Assembly: GCF_000429545.1 (NCBI RefSeq) | Contig: NZ_AUCB01000033.1 | Span: 1-64,000 of the forward strand | Direction of reading: 5' to 3' | Source of the DNA: Arenibacter certesii DSM 19833 | GTDB taxonomy: Bacteria; Bacteroidota; Bacteroidia; Flavobacteriales; Flavobacteriaceae | DNA length: 64,000 bases | Part shown: piece after piece, positions 18,278 through 27,753 of the stretch | Numbering within the stretch: position 1 is the first letter of the stretch | Layout of the letters: each line of letters opens with the position of its first letter | The notes under the pieces: model-generated | The model's database searches: none | What the model was told of the DNA's origin: nothing | Seen by the model: the letters and a program-made list of their open reading frames with translations, nothing else | Program-made: the position numbers and the translations under genes

Positions 18278-19000
18278 ATGAAAAAATCACTTCTTATAAT
18301 AATCCTCTTGTCCATTGAATTTATTACCGCTCAATCCGTGGCCAAGGTAGAAAAGTATCCGCTAAAGGCTATGGATCTAGTACTATTTTCCTTTGGCGTG
18401 GAGCATCCTATAACCATTGGATCTATTGCCGATTCTGGGGAAATACATTTCAATCTCCCAAAAGATCTCACTTCTATTAATGATGAAGTAAAAGCAAACT
18501 TTATGTCTGATGCTATCTTTACCTTGTTTTCTAAGTGCGATAATAATTATGATAGACTATCAGAGGATGAGAACATTGAAGCTGTTAATGGCGGATTTAT
18601 TTCATTGAGTACCCAGGGTAATCCCTATTCAGGTTTACTATATATGATTACCGATGATGCTCTATTGCCATGGTTAGAAGACTCCTATTCTAATAATGCC
18701 GTAATTGGATCCTATTATGAGGTGGTCTATGTTGCATCGGACTTTAATTACCAAGGACAGTGCAATGCCACCATCTCCAATACGGAAAATGACACCATCG
18801 AAACTTTATACACTTATGACATAAATCTAAAAGTCGGATTTAACTTTATTGAATATAAGATTGAAAGTGTGGTAGAACATCAAATACCAAGCATGTACGA
18901 AGAAGATGTGTACGACAAAATAGCTAAGCCTAGTAAAATAACCGTGACTTCCTCCACAACTACACCGCAAAACACCAAGTGGATTGGTAAATACTTTTAG
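18278..19000 (+). CDS. Secreted protein, function unknown
   Basis: The protein has 240 residues and starts with a signal peptide (MKKSLLIIILLSIEFITAQS, cut near residue 18). The mature protein is acidic and mixed alpha/beta, with two cysteines about 65 residues apart that could form a disulphide. I recognise no domain. It lies third in a run of exported proteins downstream of the hybrid regulator. The gap before it (18074-18277) holds no gene. Confidence 0.65.
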   Translation: MKKSLLIIILLSIEFITAQSVAKVEKYPLKAMDLVLFSFGVEHPITIGSIADSGEIHFNLPKDLTSINDEVKANFMSDAIFTLFSKCDNNYDRLSEDENIEAVNGGFISLSTQGNPYSGLLYMITDDALLPWLEDSYSNNAVIGSYYEVVYVASDFNYQGQCNATISNTENDTIETLYTYDINLKVGFNFIEYKIESVVEHQIPSMYEEDVYDKIAKPSKITVTSSTTTPQNTKWIGKYF

Positions 19001-19170
19001 ACTAGGAATTGAAGACGTACTACAGCAAGATTTAAAATTAGCGAAGAAATAAACCCCGATTAACTCTCTCATTATCAATACATAATAAATAATTTTAAAA
19101 AATATTCACTTTTACGGTAGGGTTATTGCAATGGTAGTTGTTTCAATACAAACAATTAAATAATAGTAAA

Positions 19171-19959
19171 ATGACTACAGACAATCGAAATGTTTTTTCG
19201 AACGTAAAAAAATCCATCTTAGTTGCAGGGATGGGAATTCTTGGAATGCTAACCGTGGTAAGTTGTGAAAAAGACAATGATTCAACCACAACCAAACAAG
19301 GTAAAGTAGCGATCAGTGCAAAAGGGAAAATTACCAATCCAAATGGGAGCTCATCCAAAACGGCAAAAGAAGTAGGCCCTAAGATTGTGTTGAGCGACTT
19401 TTTAATCAACCTAAAAGAGTTTGAATTAGAGCTCGATCTTGATTATGACGATGATGAGAACGAACAATGGGATAACGATGGCTTCTATGGCTATGAAGAT
19501 GAGATAGAACTTGAAGGTCCGTTTGAACTTGATCTTTTAAGTGGAGAAATCTCCTTTATCAATATTGACGTTCCTGTAGGAACCTATGAGGAGTTAGAAT
19601 TCGATATTGATAAAAGCACCGATACTAATAGCGAAATGTTTGGTAAATCCATATTGATTAAGGGTACCATTGACGATGTTCCATTTAGCTTTTGGCACGA
19701 CTTTGACGAAGAATTAGAAATTGATTTTGAAGATTCCCAAAAGAAAATTGAAATCGTTGAAAGTCAGACAAATCTAACCATTCAGTTTGACCTAACGCAA
19801 CTTCTTTACGGTGTAGGTGCAGTAGATCTTTCCCAAGCTGTTGATGGCAATAACGATGGTCTTATCGAAATAAGTCCAGAAGACCAAGATGGTAACAATG
19901 AAATTGCTGATCAGATTAAAGAGAAATTAAAAGACATTATAGATTTATTGGACGATTAA
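19171..19959 (+). CDS. Acidic lipoprotein (DUF4382-like architecture, tentative)
   Basis: I choose ATG 19171 (MTTDNRN...), giving 262 residues; the frame extends upstream to 19138. A membrane-anchoring start ends in a lipobox (LTVVSC), the cysteine being followed by EKDNDSTT. The mature part is very acidic, with a DDDENEQWDNDG stretch and a DGNNDGLIEISPEDQDGNNE segment that resembles calcium-binding loops. Beta-strands such as GEISFINIDVPVGTYEELEF recall DUF4382-type lipoproteins, which bind unknown ligands at the cell surface. A strong terminator follows. Surface location is likely; function unknown. Confidence 0.7.
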   Translation: MTTDNRNVFSNVKKSILVAGMGILGMLTVVSCEKDNDSTTTKQGKVAISAKGKITNPNGSSSKTAKEVGPKIVLSDFLINLKEFELELDLDYDDDENEQWDNDGFYGYEDEIELEGPFELDLLSGEISFINIDVPVGTYEELEFDIDKSTDTNSEMFGKSILIKGTIDDVPFSFWHDFDEELEIDFEDSQKKIEIVESQTNLTIQFDLTQLLYGVGAVDLSQAVDGNNDGLIEISPEDQDGNNEIADQIKEKLKDIIDLLDD

Positions 19960-20003
19960 CCTACTTCAGTATAATTATTTATAATAAAGTTCCCCAAATT
20001 TTT

Positions 20004-20053
20004 AGCCAAAATAGATCCTCGCAACTTTGTGAGGCATCTATTTTGGCTTTTTT
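20004..20053 (+). terminator. Rho-independent terminator after the acidic lipoprotein gene
   Basis: AGCCAAAATAGAT (20004-20016) pairs with ATCTATTTTGGCT (20036-20048) around an inner stem, followed by a T run. It separates this gene from the convergent rtcB. Confidence 0.9.
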
Positions 20054-20129
20054 ATGAACATTATTCTGAAAAAAATAGAGATACGTACAAGTTATAATTA
20101 GCCTTAAACCTGATTAAACCTGACAACTC

Positions 20130-21290
20130 CTATCCCTTTACTACGGCCAATGGCTGTAATTCTATTTGTATATCTACCAAATCCTGCTGATTTGCCATTA
20201 CCTCTTCTATATTTTTATATGAACTAGGAGCCTCGTCCAAATCGTTCCGGTGCCTAATAGCATGCAGTATCCCCTGTTTCTCTAATGCTTTGCTCTCTTT
20301 CTTAAGATCTAATTTCTTACGCGCCTGCGCTCTACTCATTACCCTTCCTGCGCCATGCGAACAGGATTCAAAAGAATGCACATTTCCTTTCCCTTTCACT
20401 AGGAAAGATTTAGTGCCCTGAGACCCCGGAATCATACCCCACTCCCCTTCTCGCGCCCTAGTAGCTCCTTTTCTATGTACAATAACTTTCTCCCCAAAAT
20501 GGGTTTCTATAGATGCAAAATTGTGAGGCTTATTGATGAAGTCCGTAAACTCCACCTCAGGCAGAATATCCTTAAATGCCAACTCGGTACGCTCCATCAT
20601 CAGTTTTCTATTAGCAAGAGCAAAGTCAATACAATAATTCATCTCATTCCAATACAGCTCATAATCTTTATCGTCTTCTGATAAGTATGCCAAATCCATT
20701 GGCACCTTATTATCCGATGCCTTATTCTTAGCCTGAGCTAATTTATTATAGTGATTTGCTACGGTAAAACCAATATTCCTGGAACCCGAGTGAATCATTA
20801 TCCAAATATATCCATCAGAACCCTTTTGAATTTCCAGGAAATGGTTTCCTCCCCCCAATGTTCCAATTTGATAAAGAGCGTTTTCATATTCCTGTTCCAC
20901 TATAGGAAGTTTCCCCTTAATTTCTGGCATCCACGAGTTATCTTGGGGACTGCTATGACGCTTATACCCCACCGGAACCGACTTTCGTATAAGGGTCATT
21001 ATTTTCTTAAGATCAGTGGTTTCCAAGTTGGTTAAATTGGTCCGTAAGGAACACATACCGCAGCCAATATCTACTCCCACGGCATTGGGAATAATGGCTC
21101 CCTTGGTAGCCAAAATGGCCCCAATAGGCATGCCGTACCCTTGGTGCGTGTCTGGCATAATGGCAATATGTTTATATGCAAAAGGGAGATTGGCCAAATT
21201 ACGGGCCTGTGCCAGCGCTCCTTCCTCCATTTCTCCTTCTTCTAACCAAATCTTTATCGGCAATTTCTCTGTTGTTATTTTAGTCTTCAT
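20130..21290 (-). CDS. rtcB: RtcB-family RNA ligase
   Basis: The protein has 386-388 residues, the shorter bacterial RtcB form. Manganese and guanylation motifs are present: MPDTHQGYGMPIG, AVGVDIGCGM (metal-binding cysteine), GGGNHFLEI, HSGSRNIG, and SHGAGRVMSR with the histidine that accepts GMP. RtcB joins 3'-phosphate or cyclic phosphate ends to 5'-OH RNA, acting in RNA repair after nuclease damage. No archease or rtcA gene adjoins. I place the start at MKTKITTEKL; an alternative ATG lies two codons upstream. The gene converges on the previous gene across a terminator. Confidence 0.95.
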   Translation of the reverse strand: MKTKITTEKLPIKIWLEEGEMEEGALAQARNLANLPFAYKHIAIMPDTHQGYGMPIGAILATKGAIIPNAVGVDIGCGMCSLRTNLTNLETTDLKKIMTLIRKSVPVGYKRHSSPQDNSWMPEIKGKLPIVEQEYENALYQIGTLGGGNHFLEIQKGSDGYIWIMIHSGSRNIGFTVANHYNKLAQAKNKASDNKVPMDLAYLSEDDKDYELYWNEMNYCIDFALANRKLMMERTELAFKDILPEVEFTDFINKPHNFASIETHFGEKVIVHRKGATRAREGEWGMIPGSQGTKSFLVKGKGNVHSFESCSHGAGRVMSRAQARKKLDLKKESKALEKQGILHAIRHRNDLDEAPSSYKNIEEVMANQQDLVDIQIELQPLAVVKG

Positions 21291-21296
21291 AGTCAT

Positions 21297-21698
21297 TTTC
21301 GTTTAATCAATTCCCTTTCATTTATGCCCCATTACAATAAGGCTTCTTTCCAAAATTTAATATGTAACTGATTGCACCACCAAGATTTCTGTATATCAAG
21401 TGATCGTTAGTGTATTACACATTAAACAATATAGCTATATTTTAAAGTACACAAAATAGTTGGGATAATTTATATTCTCTGTAATACAATGCCCCCCTTA
21501 AATCCTCCATTAAAAAGAGTCACGTTGATTGCAGATGTGATTTAAAGCGCTTAATTTTAACGCTGTCCGTGAGTTTGATAATATTTATTAAAGCGGAAAC
21601 GCCTACCTCACAATTACAATCTGTCTGACCTTTTTTTGGGTCCGGATTACACATAATTATACAGCTCATATATTAAAGCAAAATTTACCCATATCGGT
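21297..21698. other. Intergenic stretch between rtcB and mgtE
   Basis: The two genes diverge from here. No reading frame or clear hairpin is seen. The segment must hold both promoters, but no exact TAnnTTTG with a -33 partner stands out. A ykoK (M-box) riboswitch was considered upstream of mgtE; I could not find its conserved core by eye. Confidence 0.45.
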
Positions 21699-23036
21699 AT
21701 GATCGAATCTAAAATAAACTTCCTGGATATGATCAGGAATAAAGAATGGAAATTAATAAATCGTTCAATTAACGATTTAGAGGCCAATGAAGTAGTTCAA
21801 ATCCTACAAGATATTCCAAAAAGGGAGCAAATTATTCTTTTTAGACTGCTCACCAAGGAAAGGGCAAAAAGAATATTTAAGTTACTTTCTTATTCTGACC
21901 AACTAAATATTATCGAGTTTTTGGGAGAAAACCCGCTTAAGGTTGCTAGTCTTCTAAACGATATTGAACCGGATGATAGAACTTCTTTTTTCAAACAATT
22001 GCCAACGGATGTATCTCAAAGCCTAATCCGATTATTATCTCCAGAAGAGCGAGAGATTACAACCCAACTCCTAAGTTATCCAAAAGACAGTGTTGGCCGA
22101 CTTATGACTCCGGAGTTCGTAGCAGTTAAACCTAACTTCTCCGTCGCAGAAACTTTTGAATATATCAGAAAAAACGGTCAAAACTCGGATACCTTAAACG
22201 TAATCTTCATTGTAAATGAAGCTGGTAAAATGGTCGACGATATCCGAATAAGAAAAATTCTGTTAGCGGCTCCCAATCAACTTATCGAAGAGCTTATGGA
22301 CCATCGTTTTGTCGCACTAAATGCAATGGACGATCAGGAGGAGGCTGTAAAATTATTTAAAGAATCTGATAGGGCTGCCCTCCCCGTTTTGAATGATGAA
22401 GAAATACTTATAGGTATCGTGACCTTTGACGATATAATGGACGTAGAAGAATTAGAATCCACCGAAGATTTCCATAAATTTGGATCGATAAAAGGTGCTA
22501 TTACTGATCCCATTAAGGCCAAAGTTTTTAACTTATATAAAAATCGGGTGGGCTGGCTTTTTGTACTCGTTTTTATGAATGTCTTTTCCGGTGCTGCCAT
22601 GTCCGGTTTTGAAGACGTTATCCAATCCTTTGTTCCCTTAGTGTTCTTTTTACCCCTACTAATCGATAGTGGTGGAAATGCTGGTTCACAGTCTGCTACC
22701 CTAATGATTCGATATTTAGCGGTAGGCGGCGTAAAATTAAGCGATTGGCATAAGCTTGTAGGAAAGGAATTTATTGTCTCATTTCTCTTGGGAATTACTA
22801 TGGCTGTAGGGGTAGCCGCGATCGCAAGCTTCCGAGCTCCAGAAATAATAATCGTAGTTGCGCTCTCTATGATTTTAACAGTAATGATAGGTAGCTTGAT
22901 AGGCCTCTTATTACCCTTTATATTTACAAGATTAAAATTAGATCCAGCCACCGCCAGTGCACCTTTAGTTACTTCTTTATCTGATATCTGTGGTGTAATA
23001 ATATATTTTTCAATTGCAGCATGGTTCTTAACGTAA
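21699..23036 (+). CDS. mgtE: MgtE-type magnesium channel/transporter
   Basis: At 445 residues this is the normal length for MgtE. The N-terminal superhelical domain (about 15-130), a CBS pair (about 130-250; VGRLMTPEFVAVKPNFSVAE and DRAALPVLNDEEILIGIVTF) and a five-helix membrane domain are all present. The last contains PLLIDSGGNAGSQSATL, the family's ion-pore signature, and a final PLVTSLSDICGV segment. It imports Mg2+ and closes when cytosolic Mg2+ binds between the CBS and N domains. It is transcribed alone. Confidence 0.97.
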   Translation: MIESKINFLDMIRNKEWKLINRSINDLEANEVVQILQDIPKREQIILFRLLTKERAKRIFKLLSYSDQLNIIEFLGENPLKVASLLNDIEPDDRTSFFKQLPTDVSQSLIRLLSPEEREITTQLLSYPKDSVGRLMTPEFVAVKPNFSVAETFEYIRKNGQNSDTLNVIFIVNEAGKMVDDIRIRKILLAAPNQLIEELMDHRFVALNAMDDQEEAVKLFKESDRAALPVLNDEEILIGIVTFDDIMDVEELESTEDFHKFGSIKGAITDPIKAKVFNLYKNRVGWLFVLVFMNVFSGAAMSGFEDVIQSFVPLVFFLPLLIDSGGNAGSQSATLMIRYLAVGGVKLSDWHKLVGKEFIVSFLLGITMAVGVAAIASFRAPEIIIVVALSMILTVMIGSLIGLLLPFIFTRLKLDPATASAPLVTSLSDICGVIIYFSIAAWFLT

Positions 23037-23090
23037 GTAGTGCTAGAGTAAGCTTCTTAATAAGTATAGCTAATTAAAGCAATGGATTTT

Positions 23091-23546
23091 TTATTTATTT
23101 TCTAATCGCTTAATCATTTTTTTCATTTCAGCTATCTCCTTTTCCTGTGCTTTAATAATCTGCTCCGCCAACTGTTTCACCTCTGGATCTTGTATGTTGG
23201 CACGACCACTAGTAAGAATAGCAATGGAATGATGAGGTATCATCGCCTTCATCCATTTTATATCGTTGATCGGACTTTGTTGGCGAACCAAATAAGTAGA
23301 CAAAAACATCAGTAGAATACTTCCCAAAATTATGCTTGTGTTTTTCATTCTATTAGGATACATATTCAACATAAATAACAGCATAATAATTGCCATTCCC
23401 CCTATCCCTATTAAGGTCATGTACATTCTTGTCCAGCTAAAATATACATGACTGAATTCATACGTATTAAAATACATGGTTATATACATAGATATGGCTG
23501 AGCATATTAACATTAAAATAAAGTTAGTATAATTTGAATTTTTCAT
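23091..23546 (-). CDS. DUF305-related membrane protein
   Basis: The protein has 151 residues with four hydrophobic segments in the first 100. The tail contains WMKAMIPHHSIAILTSGRAN followed by QDPEVKQLAEQIIKAQEKEI, the DUF305 signature with an HH pair that can bind metal. Members are common in Bacteroidota and are sometimes linked to copper or stress. The gene is convergent with mgtE and precedes a run of envelope and stress genes. Role not established. Confidence 0.85.
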   Translation of the reverse strand: MKNSNYTNFILMLICSAISMYITMYFNTYEFSHVYFSWTRMYMTLIGIGGMAIIMLLFMLNMYPNRMKNTSIILGSILLMFLSTYLVRQQSPINDIKWMKAMIPHHSIAILTSGRANIQDPEVKQLAEQIIKAQEKEIAEMKKMIKRLENK

Positions 23547-23620
23547 AACAAAGGATTAATAAGATTCATCACATTTCAGAAACGATTTATCTTGATTCAA
23601 AACTTAGTTGTGGTTACTAT

Positions 23621-24040
23621 TTAATAAATGGTCCACAACCCAGGTGTAGCCAATTCCAATAAATGATTGTCGGGGTCACGGAAATAAAGGCTTGTCCCCC
23701 CGCGTTCCCATTTATATTCACTTTCAATCTCAACCTTATTTTTAGTTAACCATTCCTTCCACGGAAAAAGGTCAATTTCCGAAATACAAAACGCGAGATG
23801 CAGATTTCCAAATCCATCATGTGGTGGAATGATGCCCCCAGAACTACTACTGCCTTGGCTTGCTGAACCTTTTTGAAAAAGAAGCAGAACTTGTTTGTTA
23901 AATATATTTAAAGCACAAAAACTTTGGTTTTCTATAAGAATGTCAATATTGAAAATAGCTTTATAAAAGTCTATTGAAACCTGTAAATTAGAAACATAGA
24001 GAGCGGTTTCTAAAACTCCTTTCACTTTTAAAGTGTCCAT
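23621..24040 (-). CDS. VOC-superfamily protein (glyoxalase/bleomycin-resistance fold)
   Basis: The protein has 139 residues. It contains the paired beta-alpha-beta-beta-beta modules of the vicinal oxygen chelate fold: ALYVSNLQVSIDFYKAIFN at the start, HLAFCISEIDLFPWKEWL in the middle and LYFRDPDNHLLELATPGLW at the end, where a glutamate ligand is conserved. Such small proteins bind divalent metal and act on or sequester small molecules. The substrate cannot be deduced. The neighbours are stress-type genes. Confidence 0.88.
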   Translation of the reverse strand: MDTLKVKGVLETALYVSNLQVSIDFYKAIFNIDILIENQSFCALNIFNKQVLLLFQKGSASQGSSSSGGIIPPHDGFGNLHLAFCISEIDLFPWKEWLTKNKVEIESEYKWERGGTSLYFRDPDNHLLELATPGLWTIY

Positions 24041-24159
24041 AATATTTATTATATATATTGACTATAACTAAAATAACGTACAACGGCATTTTTATGGAGG
24101 GGAGATAATCTAACAAGTATTTGATAAAAGCGGTACCCTGATGAGACCCTTTCACCTAT

Positions 24160-24816
24160 TTATCTATTTTGAAACTTAGAATCATCAAATTGCTTGTGAC
24201 GGTAAAAATCTTTTTCTTCGGATTCTAATGGAGGTTCAATAGCTTCATTTCCGGCGTCGTACCAATCAAATTTATCTATAGGAATATCTTCCTTACCATT
24301 TTTAAGGATAGGCACTTGGTCTTCATCTATGCCATCTAAGAAGCTATTATCTGTCCCGACTGCAGGTTCTTCCACATATCGCCTTCGGAAAGAATTGAGC
24401 ACATCACTCTCATAATCCTTCTCAATTATTGTATTGGGTCTAATTCGCTTAGTTTCAGCAAAAGTTTGGTGATCTATAATTTCTGTGAACACGTGTTTTT
24501 TTACCGTGTCAATATCTACCAAACCAATGGGAATAATTATATGATTCTCCCCCTCCTCATTAATATATTCGCGAGTTTCCAAATTGGCAGACCTCCTATA
24601 AGGATCATGGTTGGCATCAATTATAGATGCGTCAACCTCTACATCTAAATAAACTACCCGCTCAGTTTTTTTATTTACTAAAAGATTGGTTACCGTGCCA
24701 ATGGTTCTTAAAGCAGCGTCCTTAACTGGCCAACCATGCACGTTGGTATAATTAGGATCTACTTTATAATCCGACAACTCACTTAAATAATACAAATGTT
24801 TTTCATTAGTTTTCAT
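24160..24816 (-). CDS. PRC-barrel domain protein
   Basis: The protein has 218 residues. The first 120 (YYLSELSDYKVDPNYTNVHG, WPVKDAALRTIGTVTNLLVN, RVVYLDVEVDA) form a PRC-barrel as in the H subunit of photosynthetic reaction centres and the RimM family. The C-terminal 60 residues are acidic and disordered-looking. In Bacteroidota such proteins occur with general stress genes. The small membrane-protein gene upstream is only 19 bases away, so the two form one operon. The molecular function is unknown. Confidence 0.88.
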   Translation of the reverse strand: MKTNEKHLYYLSELSDYKVDPNYTNVHGWPVKDAALRTIGTVTNLLVNKKTERVVYLDVEVDASIIDANHDPYRRSANLETREYINEEGENHIIIPIGLVDIDTVKKHVFTEIIDHQTFAETKRIRPNTIIEKDYESDVLNSFRRRYVEEPAVGTDNSFLDGIDEDQVPILKNGKEDIPIDKFDWYDAGNEAIEPPLESEEKDFYRHKQFDDSKFQNR

Positions 24817-24835
24817 AGTGTTACACTTTTAAGAT

Positions 24836-25078
24836 TTAGGAAATCATTGTTTTCTTATTCGTATAGAAATACATTAAATTTCCATTTAATACATCATCTT
24901 CAGTACACTCACCTGTACTATTCTCTATCTGTTCATCATGTCCGATATGTGGTTTATCATCCTCTATATTAACGTTATCAGAATAAACGAATAAATATAC
25001 GATTACTGAAATTATTATTACCAAGACTACAATCCAGGGCCATATAGGGCTTTTCTTTTTAATTTTTATTTCTGCCAT
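24836..25078 (-). CDS. Small single-span membrane protein
   Basis: The protein has 80 residues. The lysine-rich N-terminus (MAEIKIKKKSPIWPW) is followed by one transmembrane helix (about 14-34) and an acidic tail. The first 35 residues closely resemble the N-terminus of the 28878 gene product (MAKIKSSTKIPVWTW and a similar helix), so the two are paralogues in that part. The tail is much shorter here, and a truncation is possible. It is the first gene of the pair with the PRC-barrel protein. Confidence 0.7.
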   Translation of the reverse strand: MAEIKIKKKSPIWPWIVVLVIIISVIVYLFVYSDNVNIEDDKPHIGHDEQIENSTGECTEDDVLNGNLMYFYTNKKTMIS

Positions 25079-25486
25079 TGTTCACGGTTTATTAGATTTC
25101 ATACTTTTAGGTTATTTGTGACGTTCCAGCTTTAGCGTTCAAGTATTATTCCTTAATTAAAATTAGATTATACATTGCAATGCAGTTGACTATATCAAAC
25201 TAATGGTTACCGCAAATGATTAGTTCATTAATATTGGTGGTAGAAAATAGAGGAATTGCATGATTTTTGTTTTATAAGAGTCTTCAATAATTAATTATTA
25301 AATTCACTTTAAAATCTAAAAAGTTTTATTAGCCCCTACTTAAGCAAAAAGCATTAACATTAAGTTATTTTTGAAAAACGTTAAGAATTTATTAAACTCA
25401 ACTTACTTTTACAGCATCATTAGTCAGAAAAGAAGGCAACCACCCTTTGGATAATGAGTTTTATTATTTTATATAAATTTTAATAT
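25079..25486. other. Gene-free stretch between divergent small-protein and AI-2E genes
   Basis: No frame is supported. The sequence is AT-rich. CTTTAGCGTTCAA near 25130 resembles part of the short degenerate repeat described at 28.6 kb, but too briefly to call a copy. Two promoters should lie here. Confidence 0.4.
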
Positions 25487-26548
25487 ATGGATGGGATCAG
25501 CTCAAAAACTATTAGGCAACTCGTAGTATTATTAATGATTACCTTTTTAGGAGGCCTTATTTTTGTGGAGATGTTGCCTTACCTATCCGGTGTGCTTGGG
25601 GCCATAACCATTTATGTGCTTATAAAAAGGCCAATGGCCTATTTGGTGAACCGAGGTTGGAATAGAAATTTAGCAGCTGGAACTCTAATGCTTGCTTCCT
25701 TTTTAGTAATCCTTGTTCCGGTTGCTGGCGCCATAATGATGTTGGGCAATAAAATAGGAAAAACAGTGGCCAATTCCGAAAGGGTAGTGGAAGCTTTTAA
25801 ATCGGAATTACAAATTTGGGAAGACCGATTAGGGTACGATATTTCCTCACAGATAGATGTATCTGCAATTTCTAAATGGTTATCCGAAAATCTACAAGGC
25901 TTTGCTGGGGGCACATTTGACATGTTTATGGCGATTACCATTATGTATTTTTTCTTGTACTATATGCTTACGAACCGAAGGGAACTACGTGAAGCACTCT
26001 ACGCCTATATACCCATAAAATCACACAATCTAAAAATTATAGGCGTTGAAACCCGTGAAATGGTTCGCGCCAATGCTATTGGAATACCTTTGGTAGCCAT
26101 TGCACAAGGTATAATTGCATTAATAGGCTTTTACATTTTTGGTATAGAGAGCCCAATTTTCTGGGCGGTGATTGTAACCATTGGATCTATGGTTCCATTT
26201 ATCGGAAGCTTTCTTGGTACCATCCCAGTCTTTATTCTTGCGATGTCTAACGGAAATGATTTTCAGGCATGGGGAATTTTAATTTATGGAATAGTAGTCA
26301 TCGGCCTTACTGATAATATTATTAGATTGTTTGTACTACAGAAATTAGACGATGTACATCCCTTAATAACGCTAATTGGAGTTATTATAGGAATCCCGCT
26401 TTTCGGGTTTATAGGATTAATATTCGGACCCTTATTAATTAGTTTATTTTTAGTTGTTGTACGCATTTACAAAATAGAATACGGGACCGAAGGAGACGCG
26501 TCACTTGCTGTAGAGCAAGAATTAAACCCATCTACTCCCAACAAATGA
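25487..26548 (+). CDS. AI-2E family transporter (TqsA/YdiK-like permease)
   Basis: At 353 residues it has the usual length. About eight membrane helices are visible in the expected layout: two N-terminal pairs, an extracytoplasmic helical segment (about 85-150) and the C-terminal set with GSMVPFIGSFLGTIPVFILA and HPLITLIGVIIGIPLFGFIG, LIFGPLLISL, which are family signatures. The family name comes from export of autoinducer-2, but most members have other or unknown substrates, including Na+/H+ exchange. It lies among stress genes and is transcribed alone. Confidence 0.93.
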   Translation: MDGISSKTIRQLVVLLMITFLGGLIFVEMLPYLSGVLGAITIYVLIKRPMAYLVNRGWNRNLAAGTLMLASFLVILVPVAGAIMMLGNKIGKTVANSERVVEAFKSELQIWEDRLGYDISSQIDVSAISKWLSENLQGFAGGTFDMFMAITIMYFFLYYMLTNRRELREALYAYIPIKSHNLKIIGVETREMVRANAIGIPLVAIAQGIIALIGFYIFGIESPIFWAVIVTIGSMVPFIGSFLGTIPVFILAMSNGNDFQAWGILIYGIVVIGLTDNIIRLFVLQKLDDVHPLITLIGVIIGIPLFGFIGLIFGPLLISLFLVVVRIYKIEYGTEGDASLAVEQELNPSTPNK

Positions 26549-26593
26549 TATACAATTCTAAAACCTAAAGAAGATCCTTATAAATTTAACACT

Positions 26594-26800
26594 TTAAGGA
26601 TTTTGGACGTCAGAACCGAAAAATGCTCCGGAAATAGTAATTCCAATAACTATAAGGATTAATGCAACCAGGATAATGATAAATCCAGTTTTAGTGATGT
26701 TGGTTTTCTGAAAAATATAGTTCTGTTTTGGATCTTTTTCTTCCTTAAGCAATTCAGTATCCTCAACTCCTTGTTTTTTGTCAATAATTTTTTTATCCAT
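26594..26800 (-). CDS. Small tail-anchored membrane protein
   Basis: I start at ATG 26800 (MDKKIIDKKQG...), giving 68 residues; the frame is open ten codons upstream. A charged lysine- and glutamate-rich N-terminal half is followed by one hydrophobic helix (about 42-62) near the C-terminus. No family recognised. It is one of several very small membrane proteins in this stretch. Confidence 0.6.
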   Translation of the reverse strand: MDKKIIDKKQGVEDTELLKEEKDPKQNYIFQKTNITKTGFIIILVALILIVIGITISGAFFGSDVQNP

Positions 26801-27095
26801 AATTACAAATTTTAAAGGTGTAATACTCAAAAAGTATTGATGATAAATTTAGGAGCAAAATAAAGATTTGATGCATTCAAAAGAATATATTATTATCGAT
26901 ATCGATCATGGAGTATAAAACCCATTTTCCCGTAAATTTGGTTATGTGGACAAAGGGATAACTTATAGATCATACAACTGAAACTTTAATTTTGCAGAAT
27001 TGAGGCGCCATCCTTCTAATCCATTATTAATTAAGTCTGATTATTCTTAATGTAGAGAAGCACTTTTTTTTAAATATGAATGTAGAACTTTATTT

Positions 27096-27638
27096 CTACT
27101 CTTTTTTCCGTTCTAGGTCATTCTCATCAGCAGCCAATGGATGATCAGCAACTCCCATTCCTACTATTTGAATTAAGTTCACTACGGTATTATACAGTAA
27201 GAGTACAACAACTATTAAGGCAGCACTTAATACGCTGGAAACCCCTAAGGAGAGGTAATAAAGAATATTAAACCAATTATTGGGCACATTATCCGATTCG
27301 GTAATGGGTAAATTAAACAACAGGAAAGTTATAACAGCAGCAATAAAAATTATAGTATCTAGTTTAGCAATCCGAAGCACATCTTTATAAAACTCCATTT
27401 TAAGCTCCGACCTAGAGCTTGAACTAAGACTCAACAAGGTTAAAAGCAAAGCCAAAATAGTTGCCGAGGCCAATGCTATTGTATTACACAGTGTATTCAT
27501 TCCATCTAAAGAACTTTTTATTAATTCTTTAGCTTCATAACCACTTAATCTTCCTAACATGATAGTTCCTAAAGCGATGACCATCATGCTAATGAATCCA
27601 CCAATTATAGCCCGCTTTGTGTATTTATCCAACTTCAT
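27096..27638 (-). CDS. Four-helix membrane protein, function unknown
   Basis: I start at ATG 27638 (MKLDKYTKRA...), giving 180 residues; the longer frame to 27698 adds a cysteine-containing leader that fits poorly. Four transmembrane helices are visible (about 10-30, 50-72, 88-108, 130-155), with a short acidic tail. Similar proteins of unknown role are common near stress genes in marine Flavobacteriia. It is followed on the same strand by the response-regulator-only gene's terminator-free gap, and no operon partner is clear. Confidence 0.7.
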   Translation of the reverse strand: MKLDKYTKRAIIGGFISMMVIALGTIMLGRLSGYEAKELIKSSLDGMNTLCNTIALASATILALLLTLLSLSSSSRSELKMEFYKDVLRIAKLDTIIFIAAVITFLLFNLPITESDNVPNNWFNILYYLSLGVSSVLSAALIVVVLLLYNTVVNLIQIVGMGVADHPLAADENDLERKKE

Positions 27639-27753
27639 AACTTCTATTTTTGTATTACATTTATGACCCGGAAAACTACATTCCACTCCTATAATCACCT
27701 ACAATACAATTTACTAAACCTACTCAGAGGCTAATGGACATTGGTTAGACCTC

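Noticed and set aside
21297-21698. Magnesium (M-box) riboswitch upstream of mgtE
   Set aside because: The conserved core and helices could not be found by eye; a covariance-model search would be needed.
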